This document shows, piece after piece, positions 6,211 through 14,293 of a stretch of 23,528 nucleotides of DNA. This DNA is from Clostridiaceae bacterium (GTDB taxonomy: Bacteria; Bacillota_A; Clostridia; Clostridiales; Clostridiaceae), in assembly GCA_029256485.1 (NCBI GenBank), contig JAQSXU010000047.1, positions 1 through 23,528 of the forward strand. The letters run 5' to 3'. The notes under the pieces are model-generated. The model searched no databases. It saw nothing but the letters and a program-made list of their open reading frames with translations, and had not been told where the DNA came from. The position numbers and the translations under genes were made by a program. How positions within the stretch are numbered: the stretch's first letter is position 1; every line of letters starts with the position of its first letter.

Positions 6211-8652
6211 ATGATGTTTGGAAGGTTTACTGAAAGAGCACAAAAGGTTTTAGTTTATGCTCAACAAGAGGCACAGAGCCTTCAGCACGGTTATGTGGGT
6301 ACAGAGCACATACTTTTAGGAGTATTAAATGAAGAGGGAATGGCTAAGAGTATTTTGAATAATATGGGTATAACAGCAGATGGAGTAAAAGAACTTATAG
6401 AAGAGTATGAGGGAAAAGGTGATATGGACTTATTTAGAAATGAAATCCCACTTACTCCAAGAACTAAAAGACTTCTAGAAATTAGCCTTTTAGAAGCTAG
6501 AGATTTAAACCATAACTATATAAGTCCAGAGCATATACTTCTGGCACTTATTAGAGAAGCAGAAGGTGTAGCTTTTACAATTTTAAATAATCTGGGAGTT
6601 GACTTTGAGAAATTAAGAAAAGAACTAATTGAAGGTTTATCTGGTGAACAGAATAATTCAGTTAATAATTCAGCTAAAGCTGCAAAACAAGATACACCAA
6701 CTTTAGATCAGTTTGGAAGAGACTTAACACAAATGGCCAGCGAAGGAAAACTTGACCCAGTAATTGGCAGGGATGCTGAGACACAGAGAGTTCTTGAAAT
6801 TTTATGCAGGAGAACAAAAAATAATCCTTGTTTAATTGGTGATCCTGGAGTTGGAAAGACAGCCATTGCAGAAGGATTAGCACAGAAAATAATTTCAGGA
6901 AATATACCTGAAATATTAAAAAACAAAAGGGTAGTTACTCTAGATTTATCTTCTATGATTGCTGGATCAAAATATAGAGGTGAATTTGAAGAAAGACTTA
7001 AAAAGGTAATGGATGAAATCAGAAAGTCCGGTAATGTGATATTATTTATTGATGAAATTCATACCATAATAGGAGCAGGTGGAGCAGAAGGCGCAATTGA
7101 TGCATCAAATATCTTAAAACCTTCACTTGCTAGAGGAGAAATCCAGTGTATTGGGGCAACAACTATTGATGAATATAGAAAGTATATTGAAAAGGATACG
7201 GCACTGGAAAGAAGATTTCAGCCAATAACGGTTGGAGAACCTACTAAAGATGAGGCAGTAAGAATATTACAGGGCTTAAGAGATAAGTATGAAGCTCATC
7301 ATAGAGTAAAGATAACAGATAATGCAATTTTAGCGGCAGTTAATTTATCTGATAGATATATTACCGATAGATATCTTCCAGATAAAGCTATTGATCTTAT
7401 GGATGAAGCGGCAGCAAAAGTAAGAATTGAAAATATGATTACACCTCCTAATTTAAAAAATTTGGAGGCAGAACTTGAGAAAACTACAAAGGAAAAAGAA
7501 GATGCTATTCGTGTACAGGACTTTGAAAAAGCCGCTAAGTTAAGAGATAATGAAAAACAACTAAATGATAAATTAGATGGATTAAAGAATGACTGGAAGA
7601 CATATAAAGAAGTGTCAAATTTAAAAGTAGATGAGCCACAAATAGCAGCAGTAGTATCAAAGTGGGCTAATATTCCAGTTGAAAAACTTACTGAAAGGGA
7701 ATCCGAAAGATTATTAAAACTTGAAGAAATACTGCATAAGAGAGTTATAGGTCAGGAAGAAGCAGTAAAATCAATATCAAGGGCAGTGAGAAGAGCAAGA
7801 GTAGGCTTAAAGGATCCCAAAAGACCAATTGGTTCCTTTATTTTCTTAGGACCAACTGGTGTTGGTAAAACAGAGCTGTCTAAAGCATTAGCTGAAGCAA
7901 TGTTTGGAGACGAGAACAATATGATTAGAATTGATATGTCAGAGTATATGGAAAAGCATACTGTTTCAAGACTAATTGGATCTCCTCCAGGATATGTTGG
8001 ATTTGATGAGGGAGGGCAGCTCACAGAGAAGGTGAGGAGACATCCATACTCTGTAGTATTATTTGATGAAATAGAAAAGGCACATCCTGAGGTATTTAAT
8101 ATATTATTACAGATATTAGAAGATGGCAGATTGACAGATGGAAAAGGGAAGACAGTAAACTTTAAAAATACCATTATTATAATGACATCAAATGTAGGTG
8201 CCTCTACCATAAGGAGACAAAAGTCTATGGGGTTTGCTTTGGGAGGAGAATCACAAAAGGAAACAGAGTATGAGAAGATGAAAGAAAATGTGATGGAAGA
8301 ACTTAAAAAATCCTTTAGACCAGAATTTTTAAATAGAATAGATGATATTATAGTATTCCATCAACTGGACGAAAAGGATTTACTTCAAATAGTAAAATTA
8401 ATGTTGGGAACAGTTACAGAAAGACTGAAAGAACAGAATATAAATTTACTATTTGATGACGAATCAGAAAAATACCTGACAAAAGAGGGATTTGATCTAA
8501 CTTATGGTGCAAGGCCTTTAAGAAGAGCTATAACAAAAACTGTTGAAGATAAGCTTTCAGAAGAAATTTTGATGGGCAATGTTAAAAAAGGAGACACTGT
8601 AAGTGTTGCAGTAAAGGACAATGAATTGAGCTTTCAAAAGGTAAATCAATAA
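6211..8652 (+). CDS. clpC: ClpC, Hsp100/AAA+ unfoldase of the ClpCP protease
   Basis: This 813-residue hexameric unfoldase delivers arginine-phosphorylated and adaptor-bound proteins to ClpP. Order of domains: a double Clp-N repeat (about 1-145) with TEH (31-33) and PEH (106-108), the positions that bind phosphoarginine in Bacillus; AAA-1 with Walker A GDPGVGKT (210-217) and Walker B at 281-282; a coiled-coil M domain with UVR character (about 415-465); and AAA-2 with Walker A GPTGVGKT (547-554) and Walker B at 619-620. The ATG at 6211 gives MMFGRFTERA, the same N-terminus as Bacillus ClpC. The SD-like GGTGGTGAT (6198-6206) fits it, while an in-frame GTG at 6199 lies inside the SD. It is last in the CtsR operon, 18 nt after mcsB, and is followed by a terminator. 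Confidence 0.97.
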   Translation: MMFGRFTERAQKVLVYAQQEAQSLQHGYVGTEHILLGVLNEEGMAKSILNNMGITADGVKELIEEYEGKGDMDLFRNEIPLTPRTKRLLEISLLEARDLNHNYISPEHILLALIREAEGVAFTILNNLGVDFEKLRKELIEGLSGEQNNSVNNSAKAAKQDTPTLDQFGRDLTQMASEGKLDPVIGRDAETQRVLEILCRRTKNNPCLIGDPGVGKTAIAEGLAQKIISGNIPEILKNKRVVTLDLSSMIAGSKYRGEFEERLKKVMDEIRKSGNVILFIDEIHTIIGAGGAEGAIDASNILKPSLARGEIQCIGATTIDEYRKYIEKDTALERRFQPITVGEPTKDEAVRILQGLRDKYEAHHRVKITDNAILAAVNLSDRYITDRYLPDKAIDLMDEAAAKVRIENMITPPNLKNLEAELEKTTKEKEDAIRVQDFEKAAKLRDNEKQLNDKLDGLKNDWKTYKEVSNLKVDEPQIAAVVSKWANIPVEKLTERESERLLKLEEILHKRVIGQEEAVKSISRAVRRARVGLKDPKRPIGSFIFLGPTGVGKTELSKALAEAMFGDENNMIRIDMSEYMEKHTVSRLIGSPPGYVGFDEGGQLTEKVRRHPYSVVLFDEIEKAHPEVFNILLQILEDGRLTDGKGKTVNFKNTIIIMTSNVGASTIRRQKSMGFALGGESQKETEYEKMKENVMEELKKSFRPEFLNRIDDIIVFHQLDEKDLLQIVKLMLGTVTERLKEQNINLLFDDESEKYLTKEGFDLTYGARPLRRAITKTVEDKLSEEILMGNVKKGDTVSVAVKDNELSFQKVNQ

Positions 8653-8659
8653 AATTATG

Positions 8660-8693
8660 AGACTCTGTATTTTTAATACAGAGTCTTCTTTTA
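8660..8693 (+). terminator. Terminator of the ctsR-mcsA-mcsB-clpC operon
   Basis: AGACTCTGTATT (8660-8671) pairs perfectly with AATACAGAGTCT (8675-8686) around a 3-nt loop; a short T-rich tail follows. It starts 7 bases after the clpC stop. Confidence 0.88.
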
Positions 8694-8737
8694 AAAATTT
8701 ATTTCATATACAGCGGTAAAAGGTAAAATATATTTAA

Positions 8738-8753
8738 ATTGGTATAGACAACT
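8738..8753. promoter_or_regulatory. Probable NagR/DasR-type (GntR) operator of nagB
   Basis: ATTGGTATAGACAACT resembles the dre operator of amino-sugar repressors (DasR of Streptomyces, NagR/YvoA of Bacillus), whose core is TGGTCTAGACCA. The core here differs at two of twelve positions. The site covers the -35 box of nagB, so a bound repressor would block RNA polymerase. Such repressors release DNA on binding glucosamine-6-P or N-acetylglucosamine-6-P. The regulator gene is not in this window. Confidence 0.68.
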
Positions 8754-8773
8754 ATAGGTATATAGGTTATAAT
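8745..8773 (+). promoter_or_regulatory. SigA-type promoter of nagB
   Basis: TAGACA (8745-8750, five of six to TTGACA), a 17-bp spacer and a perfect TATAAT (8768-8773). Transcription would begin near 8780, leaving a leader of about 64 nt. Confidence 0.8.
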
Positions 8774-8843
8774 ATATATAGTAGAATTGCATAAATTAAT
8801 GTGACGTGTTTATATCATATTTTAGAGAAGAGGTAGATTATAA

Positions 8844-9605
8844 ATGAGAGTTATTATAGTTAAGGATTATGATGAATTAAGTAAAGCCGCAGCATTGGAG
8901 ATTGCTGAAACAATAAATAATAAGATGAATTGCGTTTTAGGGTTAGCCACAGGAAGTACCCCTGAAGGAACTTATGAGGAGTTAATTAAGTTATATAATG
9001 AAGGCAAGGTTGACTTTTCATCTGTAACTACTTTTAATCTGGATGAATACAAGGGCTTACCAACGGAACATCCACAAAGTTACAGATATTTTATGAACAG
9101 TAAGTTATTTGATTATATTAATATTGATAAGAATAACACATTTGTTCCAGATGGAATGGCAGCTGATATTGAGGCAGAGTGTGCTGCTTATGATGAAAAT
9201 GTATCAAATCATGGAGGAATTGATATTCAAATTTTAGGTATTGGTCAAAATGGTCATATTGGTTTTAATGAGCCATCAGAGTTTTTATATATGAATACTC
9301 ATCTTACAAATTTGACTCAAAACACTATTGATGTAAATTCAAGATTTTTTGATTCAATAGATGAAGTACCAACACAAGCTCTTACAATGGGTTTGGGTGG
9401 TATAATGAAGGCAAAGAAAATATTATTACTGGCTAATGGCAGCAATAAAGCAGACATAATTGAAAAACTTATTGAAGGTAAAATAAGTACCAATGTGCCA
9501 GCGTCTATTTTACAAGTACATAGAGACGTAACTGTAATAGTAGATGAAAGTGCAGCTGCAAATCTAAAAAAAAACAATAATAGGATATTAGATATTGTAA
9601 GGTAA
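8844..9605 (+). CDS. nagB: Glucosamine-6-phosphate deaminase
   Basis: This 253-residue enzyme converts glucosamine 6-phosphate to fructose 6-phosphate and ammonia, the step that sends amino sugars into glycolysis. The phosphate-binding loop is GLATGSTPEGTYEEL (33-47), the catalytic Asp is in FNLDEY (Asp67), and GIGQNGHIGFNEP (132-144) holds the ring-opening His138 and Glu143. TMGLGGIMKAKKILLLANG completes the family signature. SD AGAGG lies about 10 nt before the ATG. It is a single-gene transcript with promoter, probable GntR-type operator and terminator. nagA is not adjacent, so deacetylation of GlcNAc-6-P must be encoded elsewhere. It interrupts the clpC-radA order usual in Bacillus. Confidence 0.96.
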   Translation: MRVIIVKDYDELSKAAALEIAETINNKMNCVLGLATGSTPEGTYEELIKLYNEGKVDFSSVTTFNLDEYKGLPTEHPQSYRYFMNSKLFDYINIDKNNTFVPDGMAADIEAECAAYDENVSNHGGIDIQILGIGQNGHIGFNEPSEFLYMNTHLTNLTQNTIDVNSRFFDSIDEVPTQALTMGLGGIMKAKKILLLANGSNKADIIEKLIEGKISTNVPASILQVHRDVTVIVDESAAANLKKNNNRILDIVR

Positions 9606-9617
9606 TTATTAGAAAAG

Positions 9618-9662
9618 TAAGATACTTGTTATATGATATAATGACAAGTATCTTATTTTTTT
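9618..9662 (+). terminator. Rho-independent terminator of nagB
   Basis: TAAGATACTTGT (9618-9629) pairs perfectly with ACAAGTATCTTA (9644-9655), followed by TTTTTTT. Confidence 0.92.
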
Positions 9663-9675
9663 TACCATATTTTTG

Positions 9676-9693
9676 TTTTTAGTTAACTAAAAA
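9676..9693. promoter_or_regulatory. 18-bp perfect palindrome over the radA -35 region
   Basis: TTTTTAGTTAACTAAAAA is identical to its own reverse complement over 18 bases and contains the predicted -35 box of radA. Its position suits an operator. I do not match it to a known regulator. It is AT-rich, so chance is possible. Confidence 0.45.
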
Positions 9694-9712
9694 TGATAAA
9701 ATAAGGTATAAT
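9683..9712 (+). promoter_or_regulatory. Promoter of radA-disA
   Basis: A -35-like TTAACT (9683-9688), an 18-bp spacer and a perfect TATAAT (9707-9712). Transcription is predicted near 9719, which makes an ATG at 9723 almost leaderless and supports the downstream start at 9744. Confidence 0.6.
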
Positions 9713-9743
9713 ATACTTTTAGATGAATATAGGAGCTGATGTA

Positions 9744-11099
9744 ATGGGAAAAGTTAAAACCACATTTGTCTGTCAACAATGCGGTTATGAGTCATTAAAA
9801 TGGATGGGTAAATGTCCGGGGTGTGGTGAATGGAATACACTAGTTGAAGAGATAAAAACTTCCCAAGATAAAGGTGTTCTAAGTATCATAACAAAAAGTT
9901 CACCTAAAAAAATAACTGACATAAAATCCAGCGAGTATGAAAGAATGAATACCGGAGTTAAAGAATTAAATAGAGTTTTAGGCGGTGGACTTGTGAAAGG
10001 ATCTCTTACACTTATCTCCGGGGCACCTGGTATTGGAAAGTCTACTCTCCTGCTTCAGACTGCTGAATATATTGCTAAAAGGTATGGTAAGGTATTATAC
10101 GTTTCTGGGGAGGAGTCTGAGGAACAGATAAAAATGAGGGGGGATAGATTAAAAATTCACAGCGCCGATTTGTATGTTGTACCAGAAACAAATATGGATG
10201 CAATTGAAGAGCATATAAAAAATATGAACCCAGTTTTTGTGATAATAGACTCAATTCAGACACTATTTAAGGCAAATATTACATCTGCACCTGGAAGTGT
10301 ATCTCAAGTTCGTGAAACAGCTAACGATATAATGAGAATAGGGAAAACAAATGGTATATCATTTTTTATTGTGGCTCATATAACTAAACAGGGTGAATTA
10401 GCTGGACCAAGAGTTTTAGAGCATATGGTTGATACGGTGCTTTCCTTTGAAGGTGAGAGAACTGAGGAGTTTAGAATTTTGAGGACAGTAAAAAATAGAT
10501 TCGGAACTACTAGTGAAATTGGTGTATTCGAAATGAAGGAAGAAGGGCTTAAAGAAATTTATAATCCATCACAAGTATTTCTGGAGGACACTTCATTTCA
10601 AAAAGAAGGATCAATTGTAATTGGAATAATGGAAGGAACTAGACCTATATTAGTAGAGATACAAGCACTTGTAAGTGAAACAAAGGCAGTAATGCCAAGG
10701 AGAACTGCAGTTGGTATGGATATCCCAAGATTGAATTTAATATTAGCTGTGTTAGAAAAAAAATTAAGGATACCCTTTTATTCATCAGATGTATATGCTA
10801 ATGTTGTAGGTGGACTTAATATAGAAGGAACTTATGCAGATTTAGGATTAGCATTGGCTCTAATTTCAAGTGCAAAAACCAAGGAAACAAGAATGGAAAA
10901 CTTACTTGTAGTAGGTGAAATAGGACTTACGGGAGAAGTTAGGCCCATTTCTATGTGTGAAAGAATTGTAAATGAAGGCATAAAGCTGGGATTTAAAAAT
11001 TTTATTATCCCAAAAAGAAATTCTGAAAAAATTAGAAGTATGGACGTAAATATAATTGGAGTTTCTTCTTTAAAAGAAGCTGCTATAAAAATATTTTAA
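9744..11099 (+). CDS. radA: DNA repair protein RadA (Sms)
   Basis: This 451-residue RecA-like ATPase/helicase processes recombination intermediates and promotes branch migration. In order: a C4 zinc finger (Cys10, 13, 24, 27), Walker A GAPGIGKST (93-101), Walker B ending at Asp169, the RadA-specific KNRFG motif (250-254), and a C-terminal Lon-protease-like domain from about 265 that shapes the hexamer. ATG at 9744 gives MGKVKTTFVCQQCG, the usual RadA N-terminus, with SD AGGAG (9731-9735) 8 nt upstream. The in-frame ATG at 9723 has no SD and lies about 4 nt from the predicted transcript start. disA follows 24 nt after the stop, and the two proteins interact functionally in Bacillus. Confidence 0.96.
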   Translation: MGKVKTTFVCQQCGYESLKWMGKCPGCGEWNTLVEEIKTSQDKGVLSIITKSSPKKITDIKSSEYERMNTGVKELNRVLGGGLVKGSLTLISGAPGIGKSTLLLQTAEYIAKRYGKVLYVSGEESEEQIKMRGDRLKIHSADLYVVPETNMDAIEEHIKNMNPVFVIIDSIQTLFKANITSAPGSVSQVRETANDIMRIGKTNGISFFIVAHITKQGELAGPRVLEHMVDTVLSFEGERTEEFRILRTVKNRFGTTSEIGVFEMKEEGLKEIYNPSQVFLEDTSFQKEGSIVIGIMEGTRPILVEIQALVSETKAVMPRRTAVGMDIPRLNLILAVLEKKLRIPFYSSDVYANVVGGLNIEGTYADLGLALALISSAKTKETRMENLLVVGEIGLTGEVRPISMCERIVNEGIKLGFKNFIIPKRNSEKIRSMDVNIIGVSSLKEAAIKIF

Positions 11100-11123
11100 A
11101 AATAATTGTTTAGGGTGAGAAAT

Positions 11124-12197
11124 TTGAGGTTTGAAAAAGATAAAGAATTGATGAATATACTTAAAATGATGGCGCCAGGTACACCTTTAAGAGAAGGACT
11201 AGAAAATATTTTAAGAGCTAAAACTGGTGGATTGCTTGTTATTGGAGACACTGAACAGATTTTGCAAATTGTAGATGGTGGTTTTTGTATCAATGCTGAT
11301 TATAATCCATCAAATGTATATGAGTTAGCGAAGATGGACGGTGCATTAGTAATAAGTTCTGACTTAAAAAAAATAGTTTATGCAAATACACAATTAATTC
11401 CTGCAAGTACAACTCCTACTTTGGAAACTGGAACAAGGCATAGAACAGCAGATAGAGTGGCGAAACAGACAGGAATTTTAGTTATTGCAATATCTCAAAG
11501 AAGAAATATAATTACCGTGTATAAAGGTAGTATAAAATATGTTCTAAGAGACAGCAGTATTATTCTTGGAAGAGCAAACCAGGCATTACAGACATTGGAG
11601 AAATATGTTTCAGTACTTGATAGAGTTGTCAGCAATCTAAACATATTGGAATTCCAGGATTTATCAACATTGTTTGATGTAATAACAGCAATTCAGCGTA
11701 CAGAAATGGTAATGAGAATAGTAGGTGAAATCGAAAGATATATATGTGAATTGGGTAATGAAGGAAGACTTATATCAATGCAATTAAATGAGTTAATTAA
11801 GAGTGTTGAGCAGGATGGTATATTGCTTATTAGAGATTACTGCCAAAATAACTATGATTATAACGAAATATATAAACAAATACAAAATATGAGCTCAGAG
11901 GAGTTACTAAACCTTGACTTAATTTCTAAGTCATTGGGATATGTTGGAGTGCCACTAGTTGATACTTTAATTTCACCAAGAGGATATAGAATGCTAAATA
12001 AAATTCCTAGGATACCGGCCAATGTAATAGATAATTTGGTAAAGAACTTTAAAGAATTAAAAAGTGTAATGGATGCTACCTATGAACAATTGGATAATGT
12101 TGAAGGAATTGGAGAGGCAAGGGCTAAGGCAATAAAAAATGGACTAAGAAGACTAAGAGAACAAATAATGTTGGATAATAATTATAATGGGAAATAA
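11124..12197 (+). CDS. disA: DNA integrity scanning protein DisA, diadenylate cyclase
   Basis: This 357-residue octameric enzyme condenses two ATP into cyclic di-AMP and slows when bound to branched DNA, so it reports DNA damage, notably before sporulation. The DAC domain holds DGA (72-74) and RHR (105-107), the catalytic signatures. A helical spine follows, then a C-terminal helix-hairpin-helix DNA-binding domain ([19 protein letters not shown]). The start is TTG at 11124, giving [13 protein letters not shown], with SD-like AGGGTGA (11112-11118) upstream. An earlier in-frame TTG at 11106 has no SD. It is second in the radA-disA operon. The stop codon lies inside the 13-bp stem that separates disA from the convergent gene. 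Confidence 0.96.
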   Translation: MRFEKDKELMNILKMMAPGTPLREGLENILRAKTGGLLVIGDTEQILQIVDGGFCINADYNPSNVYELAKMDGALVISSDLKKIVYANTQLIPASTTPTLETGTRHRTADRVAKQTGILVIAISQRRNIITVYKGSIKYVLRDSSIILGRANQALQTLEKYVSVLDRVVSNLNILEFQDLSTLFDVITAIQRTEMVMRIVGEIERYICELGNEGRLISMQLNELIKSVEQDGILLIRDYCQNNYDYNEIYKQIQNMSSEELLNLDLISKSLGYVGVPLVDTLISPRGYRMLNKIPRIPANVIDNLVKNFKELKSVMDATYEQLDNVEGIGEARAKAIKNGLRRLREQIMLDNNYNGK

Positions 12198-12225
12198 TGA
12201 CTAGATAAATTGTCTAGTCATTATT
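12193..12225. terminator. Shared hairpin between convergent disA and the minus-strand gene
   Basis: AATAATGACTAGA (12193-12205) pairs perfectly with TCTAGTCATTATT (12213-12225) around a 7-nt loop. It includes the disA stop codon and ends 4 bases before the stop of the minus-strand gene. It can form in both transcripts. T-runs are weak on both strands, so it may work as a bidirectional terminator or as a 3'-end stabiliser. Confidence 0.7.
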
Positions 12226-12228
12226 AAC

Positions 12229-12636
12229 CTACCTCAGTGAGTATTTTCCAAGTGTACCTATTCTATCATATTCTTTTAGCAAAATATCATATAAATTTAA
12301 ATCCAATGTATTGCATAGGGATGCTAAATAGAATAAGTGATTTCCAATTTCACGCTCAACAACATCTCTACAGTTACTGCATAACTCACCTTCAACATGA
12401 GTTTTTAAACAATTCTCTAATGACCCAATGTTATCATCATTGTCTCTTTCACTAGGGAGAGTTTGCTTTTGTGCATTTACTTTTACACATCCACAGTTTG
12501 TTACGGACTTTACCACAGCTCTATTTATTCTAGAATCTGATTCCTGTAATTTTGTAATTATATCCAAAATGCTTTTATGCCTTAAAAGAGAATCATTTAC
12601 TGCATTTTGAAAGTTATCGAAAATAATATCCTTCAT
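12229..12636 (-). CDS. Cysteine-rich protein of unrecognised family, MazG-like helices (135 aa)
   Basis: I cannot name the family. The protein has 135 residues and six cysteines: Cys48 and Cys50 (NCGC), Cys76, Cys86 and Cys89 (LCSNC), and Cys108. CxC plus CxxC could hold a zinc ion. The helices on either side resemble MazG-type nucleotide pyrophosphohydrolases: KLQESDSRINRAV near residue 32 recalls the EExxE helix, and EIGNHLFYLASLCNTLDLNL recalls the ExxD helix. The metal-binding acids are largely lost (ExxN at 96-99; Glu32 is followed by Ser33 and Arg36), so catalysis of the MazG kind is unlikely. ATG at 12636 is chosen because SD AAGGAG lies 9 nt upstream; an in-frame TTG at 12645 abuts the SD. 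It has its own strong promoter and is convergent with disA. Confidence 0.8.
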   Translation of the reverse strand: MKDIIFDNFQNAVNDSLLRHKSILDIITKLQESDSRINRAVVKSVTNCGCVKVNAQKQTLPSERDNDDNIGSLENCLKTHVEGELCSNCRDVVEREIGNHLFYLASLCNTLDLNLYDILLKEYDRIGTLGKYSLR

Positions 12637-12680
12637 CAGCTTCAACTCCTTACAAAGATTTAGTAGCTGTCTATGCTTTA

Positions 12681-12710
12681 ATTATAATTTTTTTCAGATT
12701 ATTTTGTCAA
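12681..12710 (-). promoter_or_regulatory. Strong SigA promoter of the minus-strand gene
   Basis: On the minus strand, a perfect TTGACA (12710-12705), an 18-bp spacer and a perfect TATAAT (12686-12681). The transcript would start near 12674, about 38 nt before the ATG. Confidence 0.82.
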
Positions 12711-12800
12711 TAAAGGTAATGCATTAATGTAGAATAAATTTCACTGCATATTTTATATAATAAATTAGATAAGCAATTTTTCATAGGGGGATTTATTGCT

Positions 12801-12824
12801 AATTATTAAATAAATTATTAAATA
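12801..12824. repeat. Two tandem copies of a 12-bp AT-only unit
   Basis: AATTATTAAATA occurs twice in direct succession (12801-12812 and 12813-12824), and a partial third copy begins after it. It lies in the 291-base gap between the divergent minus-strand gene and yacL, just upstream of the yacL promoter. A 6-bp inverted repeat (AGCAAT 12772-12777, ATTGCT 12795-12800) lies beside it. No function is evident; it may act as an AT-rich UP-like element. Confidence 0.4.
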
Positions 12825-12837
12825 AATGTATGGATTA

Positions 12838-12866
12838 TTGAAAAAAAGTAATTAATAATATATAGT
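12838..12866 (+). promoter_or_regulatory. SigA-type promoter of yacL
   Basis: TTGAAA (12838-12843), a 17-bp spacer and TATAGT (12861-12866), five of six at the -10. Transcription would start near 12873. Confidence 0.65.
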
Positions 12867-12927
12867 TTAACTATGACAGGTTTTAGAATGAAAAAATTGT
12901 TAATAATTATAGGAGGAGGTGAAATCA

Positions 12928-14013
12928 TTGCTTAATAAGATTTTAAGAGGACTTTTTACAATGATTGGATTAATTTTGGGATATTTCATTGCAAATGAAA
13001 CTTCAAAGGTAAGCTATTTTTTAAAATTAGGTAATTTTAATAACACAGTAAATTTGGTCTTATTCTTAGTTCTTTCAACGATTTTATTTGGATTCATATT
13101 TTTTATAATTTCTCCATGGATGATTTCTTGGATAATGAAAATTATGGACTATTTTGAAAGGAGTATTCAAAAGCTTCCGGCTAATGAAATATTATTTGGA
13201 ACTGCTGGGGCTATAGTAGGACTTATCATATCTGCTTTCTTTTTGAATTTAATAGGTAATATTCCATACATTGGTATATTTTTAGCTTTTGTTGTTGCAG
13301 TATTAATGGCAGCATTAGGGGCAAATATATCAATTAAAAAAAGAGAAGAAGTAACTTCGTGGTTTTCAAATATAAAGAAGTCAAGCCCATCAAAAGATAA
13401 AAAGGTTAAAAGCCATAAAGGGGCGCCAAAGGTATTAGACACTTCTGTAATAATAGATGGAAGGATATTTGATATTTGCCAAACTGGGTTTGTAGAAGGT
13501 ACTCTGATAATTCCAAATTTCGTTTTGGAGGAATTAAGACATATAGCCGATTCATCTGATGGGCTAAAAAGAAACAGAGGAAGAAGAGGACTTGATGTAT
13601 TAAATAAAATTCAGAAGGAATTAAATATTGAAGTGGAGATCTACGAAAAGGACTTTCCTGAAGTAGCTGAAGTTGACAGTAAGCTTTTGAAGCTAGCACA
13701 ATTACTTAATGGCAAAGTAATAACTAATGATTATAATTTAAACAAAGTAGCTGAATTCCAGGGAGTCCCTGTATTGAATATAAATGAACTAGCAAATGCA
13801 GTTAAACCTGTGGTTCTTCCTGGTGAAGAAATGACTATTCAAATAATTAAGGATGGTAAAGAGTCGAGCCAGGGAATTGGATATCTTGATGATGGTACTA
13901 TGATTGTTGTTGAAGGTGGAAGAAAGCATATTGGAGAAATAATGGATGTTATAGTAACTTCAGTACTTCAAACCGCAGCAGGAAGAATGATTTTTGCAAA
14001 ACAAAAGGATTAA
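12928..14013 (+). CDS. yacL: YacL-type membrane protein with PIN and TRAM domains
   Basis: This 361-residue protein matches Bacillus YacL in layout. Hydrophobic segments at about 7-22, 42-70, 88-108 and 112-132 form the membrane part. A PIN nuclease domain follows at about 168-290, with its acidic residues in place (Asp171 in [11 protein letters not shown], Glu201/202, Asp250, Asp268), and then a C-terminal TRAM domain (about 293-355) of the kind that binds RNA. A membrane-anchored RNase role is inferred from the domains; I know of no defined substrate. TTG at 12928 is the start: SD AGGAGGTGA (12914-12922) is ideally spaced to it, while the in-frame GTG at 12919 lies inside the SD. The gene has its own promoter and is followed by the proS T-box leader. 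Confidence 0.92.
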   Translation: MLNKILRGLFTMIGLILGYFIANETSKVSYFLKLGNFNNTVNLVLFLVLSTILFGFIFFIISPWMISWIMKIMDYFERSIQKLPANEILFGTAGAIVGLIISAFFLNLIGNIPYIGIFLAFVVAVLMAALGANISIKKREEVTSWFSNIKKSSPSKDKKVKSHKGAPKVLDTSVIIDGRIFDICQTGFVEGTLIIPNFVLEELRHIADSSDGLKRNRGRRGLDVLNKIQKELNIEVEIYEKDFPEVAEVDSKLLKLAQLLNGKVITNDYNLNKVAEFQGVPVLNINELANAVKPVVLPGEEMTIQIIKDGKESSQGIGYLDDGTMIVVEGGRKHIGEIMDVIVTSVLQTAAGRMIFAKQKD

Positions 14014-14081
14014 ATTAAAAAATATTTAATTATTATAAATAACTGAGGATATATTATTTACAACTAAATAAGTGGCTTTGA

Positions 14082-14256
14082 CGAAGAATAGTAAAAACTA
14101 AATCAAGAGAGGAAGTTCACAGGCTGAAAGATTTCCCATGGTTTTGAACCTACTTCTGAGCTGCAGTTAACAACTGCCGGATAAACCGATAAAAGATTAG
14201 TACAAAATTAGGTGGTACCGCGATAACTCGCCCTATACAGGGTGAGTTTTTTAATT
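14082..14256 (+). ncRNA. T-box riboswitch (tRNA-Pro) controlling proS
   Basis: The leader has the standard T-box parts. The T-box sequence AGGTGGTACCGCG spans 14210-14222. A stem III-like hairpin pairs GCAGTT (14163-14168) with AACTGC (14172-14177). Stem I contains the distal-loop signature GGCTGAAAG (14122-14130) and a specifier region. In GAACCTACTTC the triplet CCT (14149-14151), followed by a purine, is a proline codon at the specifier position. The bulge TGGT pairs with the ACCA end of a tRNA with discriminator A, as tRNA-Pro has. Uncharged tRNA-Pro would stabilise the antiterminator and switch on proS. The 5' boundary is approximate. Confidence 0.92.
14225..14252 (+). terminator. T-box terminator hairpin before proS
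   Basis: AACTCGCCCT (14225-14234) pairs with AGGGTGAGTT (14239-14248) with one G-U pair, followed by a T-run to 14252. The 3' part of the T-box element lies directly upstream and competes with it. Confidence 0.9.
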
Positions 14257-14293
14257 TCACAAAATTTAGGATAAAGTTTAAGGAGGAACAAAT

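Noticed and set aside
12237..12610. Two short plus-strand frames opposite the minus-strand cysteine-rich gene
   Set aside because: The minus strand has SD, promoter and a sensible protein; the plus-strand frames lack SDs and read as low-complexity hydrophobic sequence.
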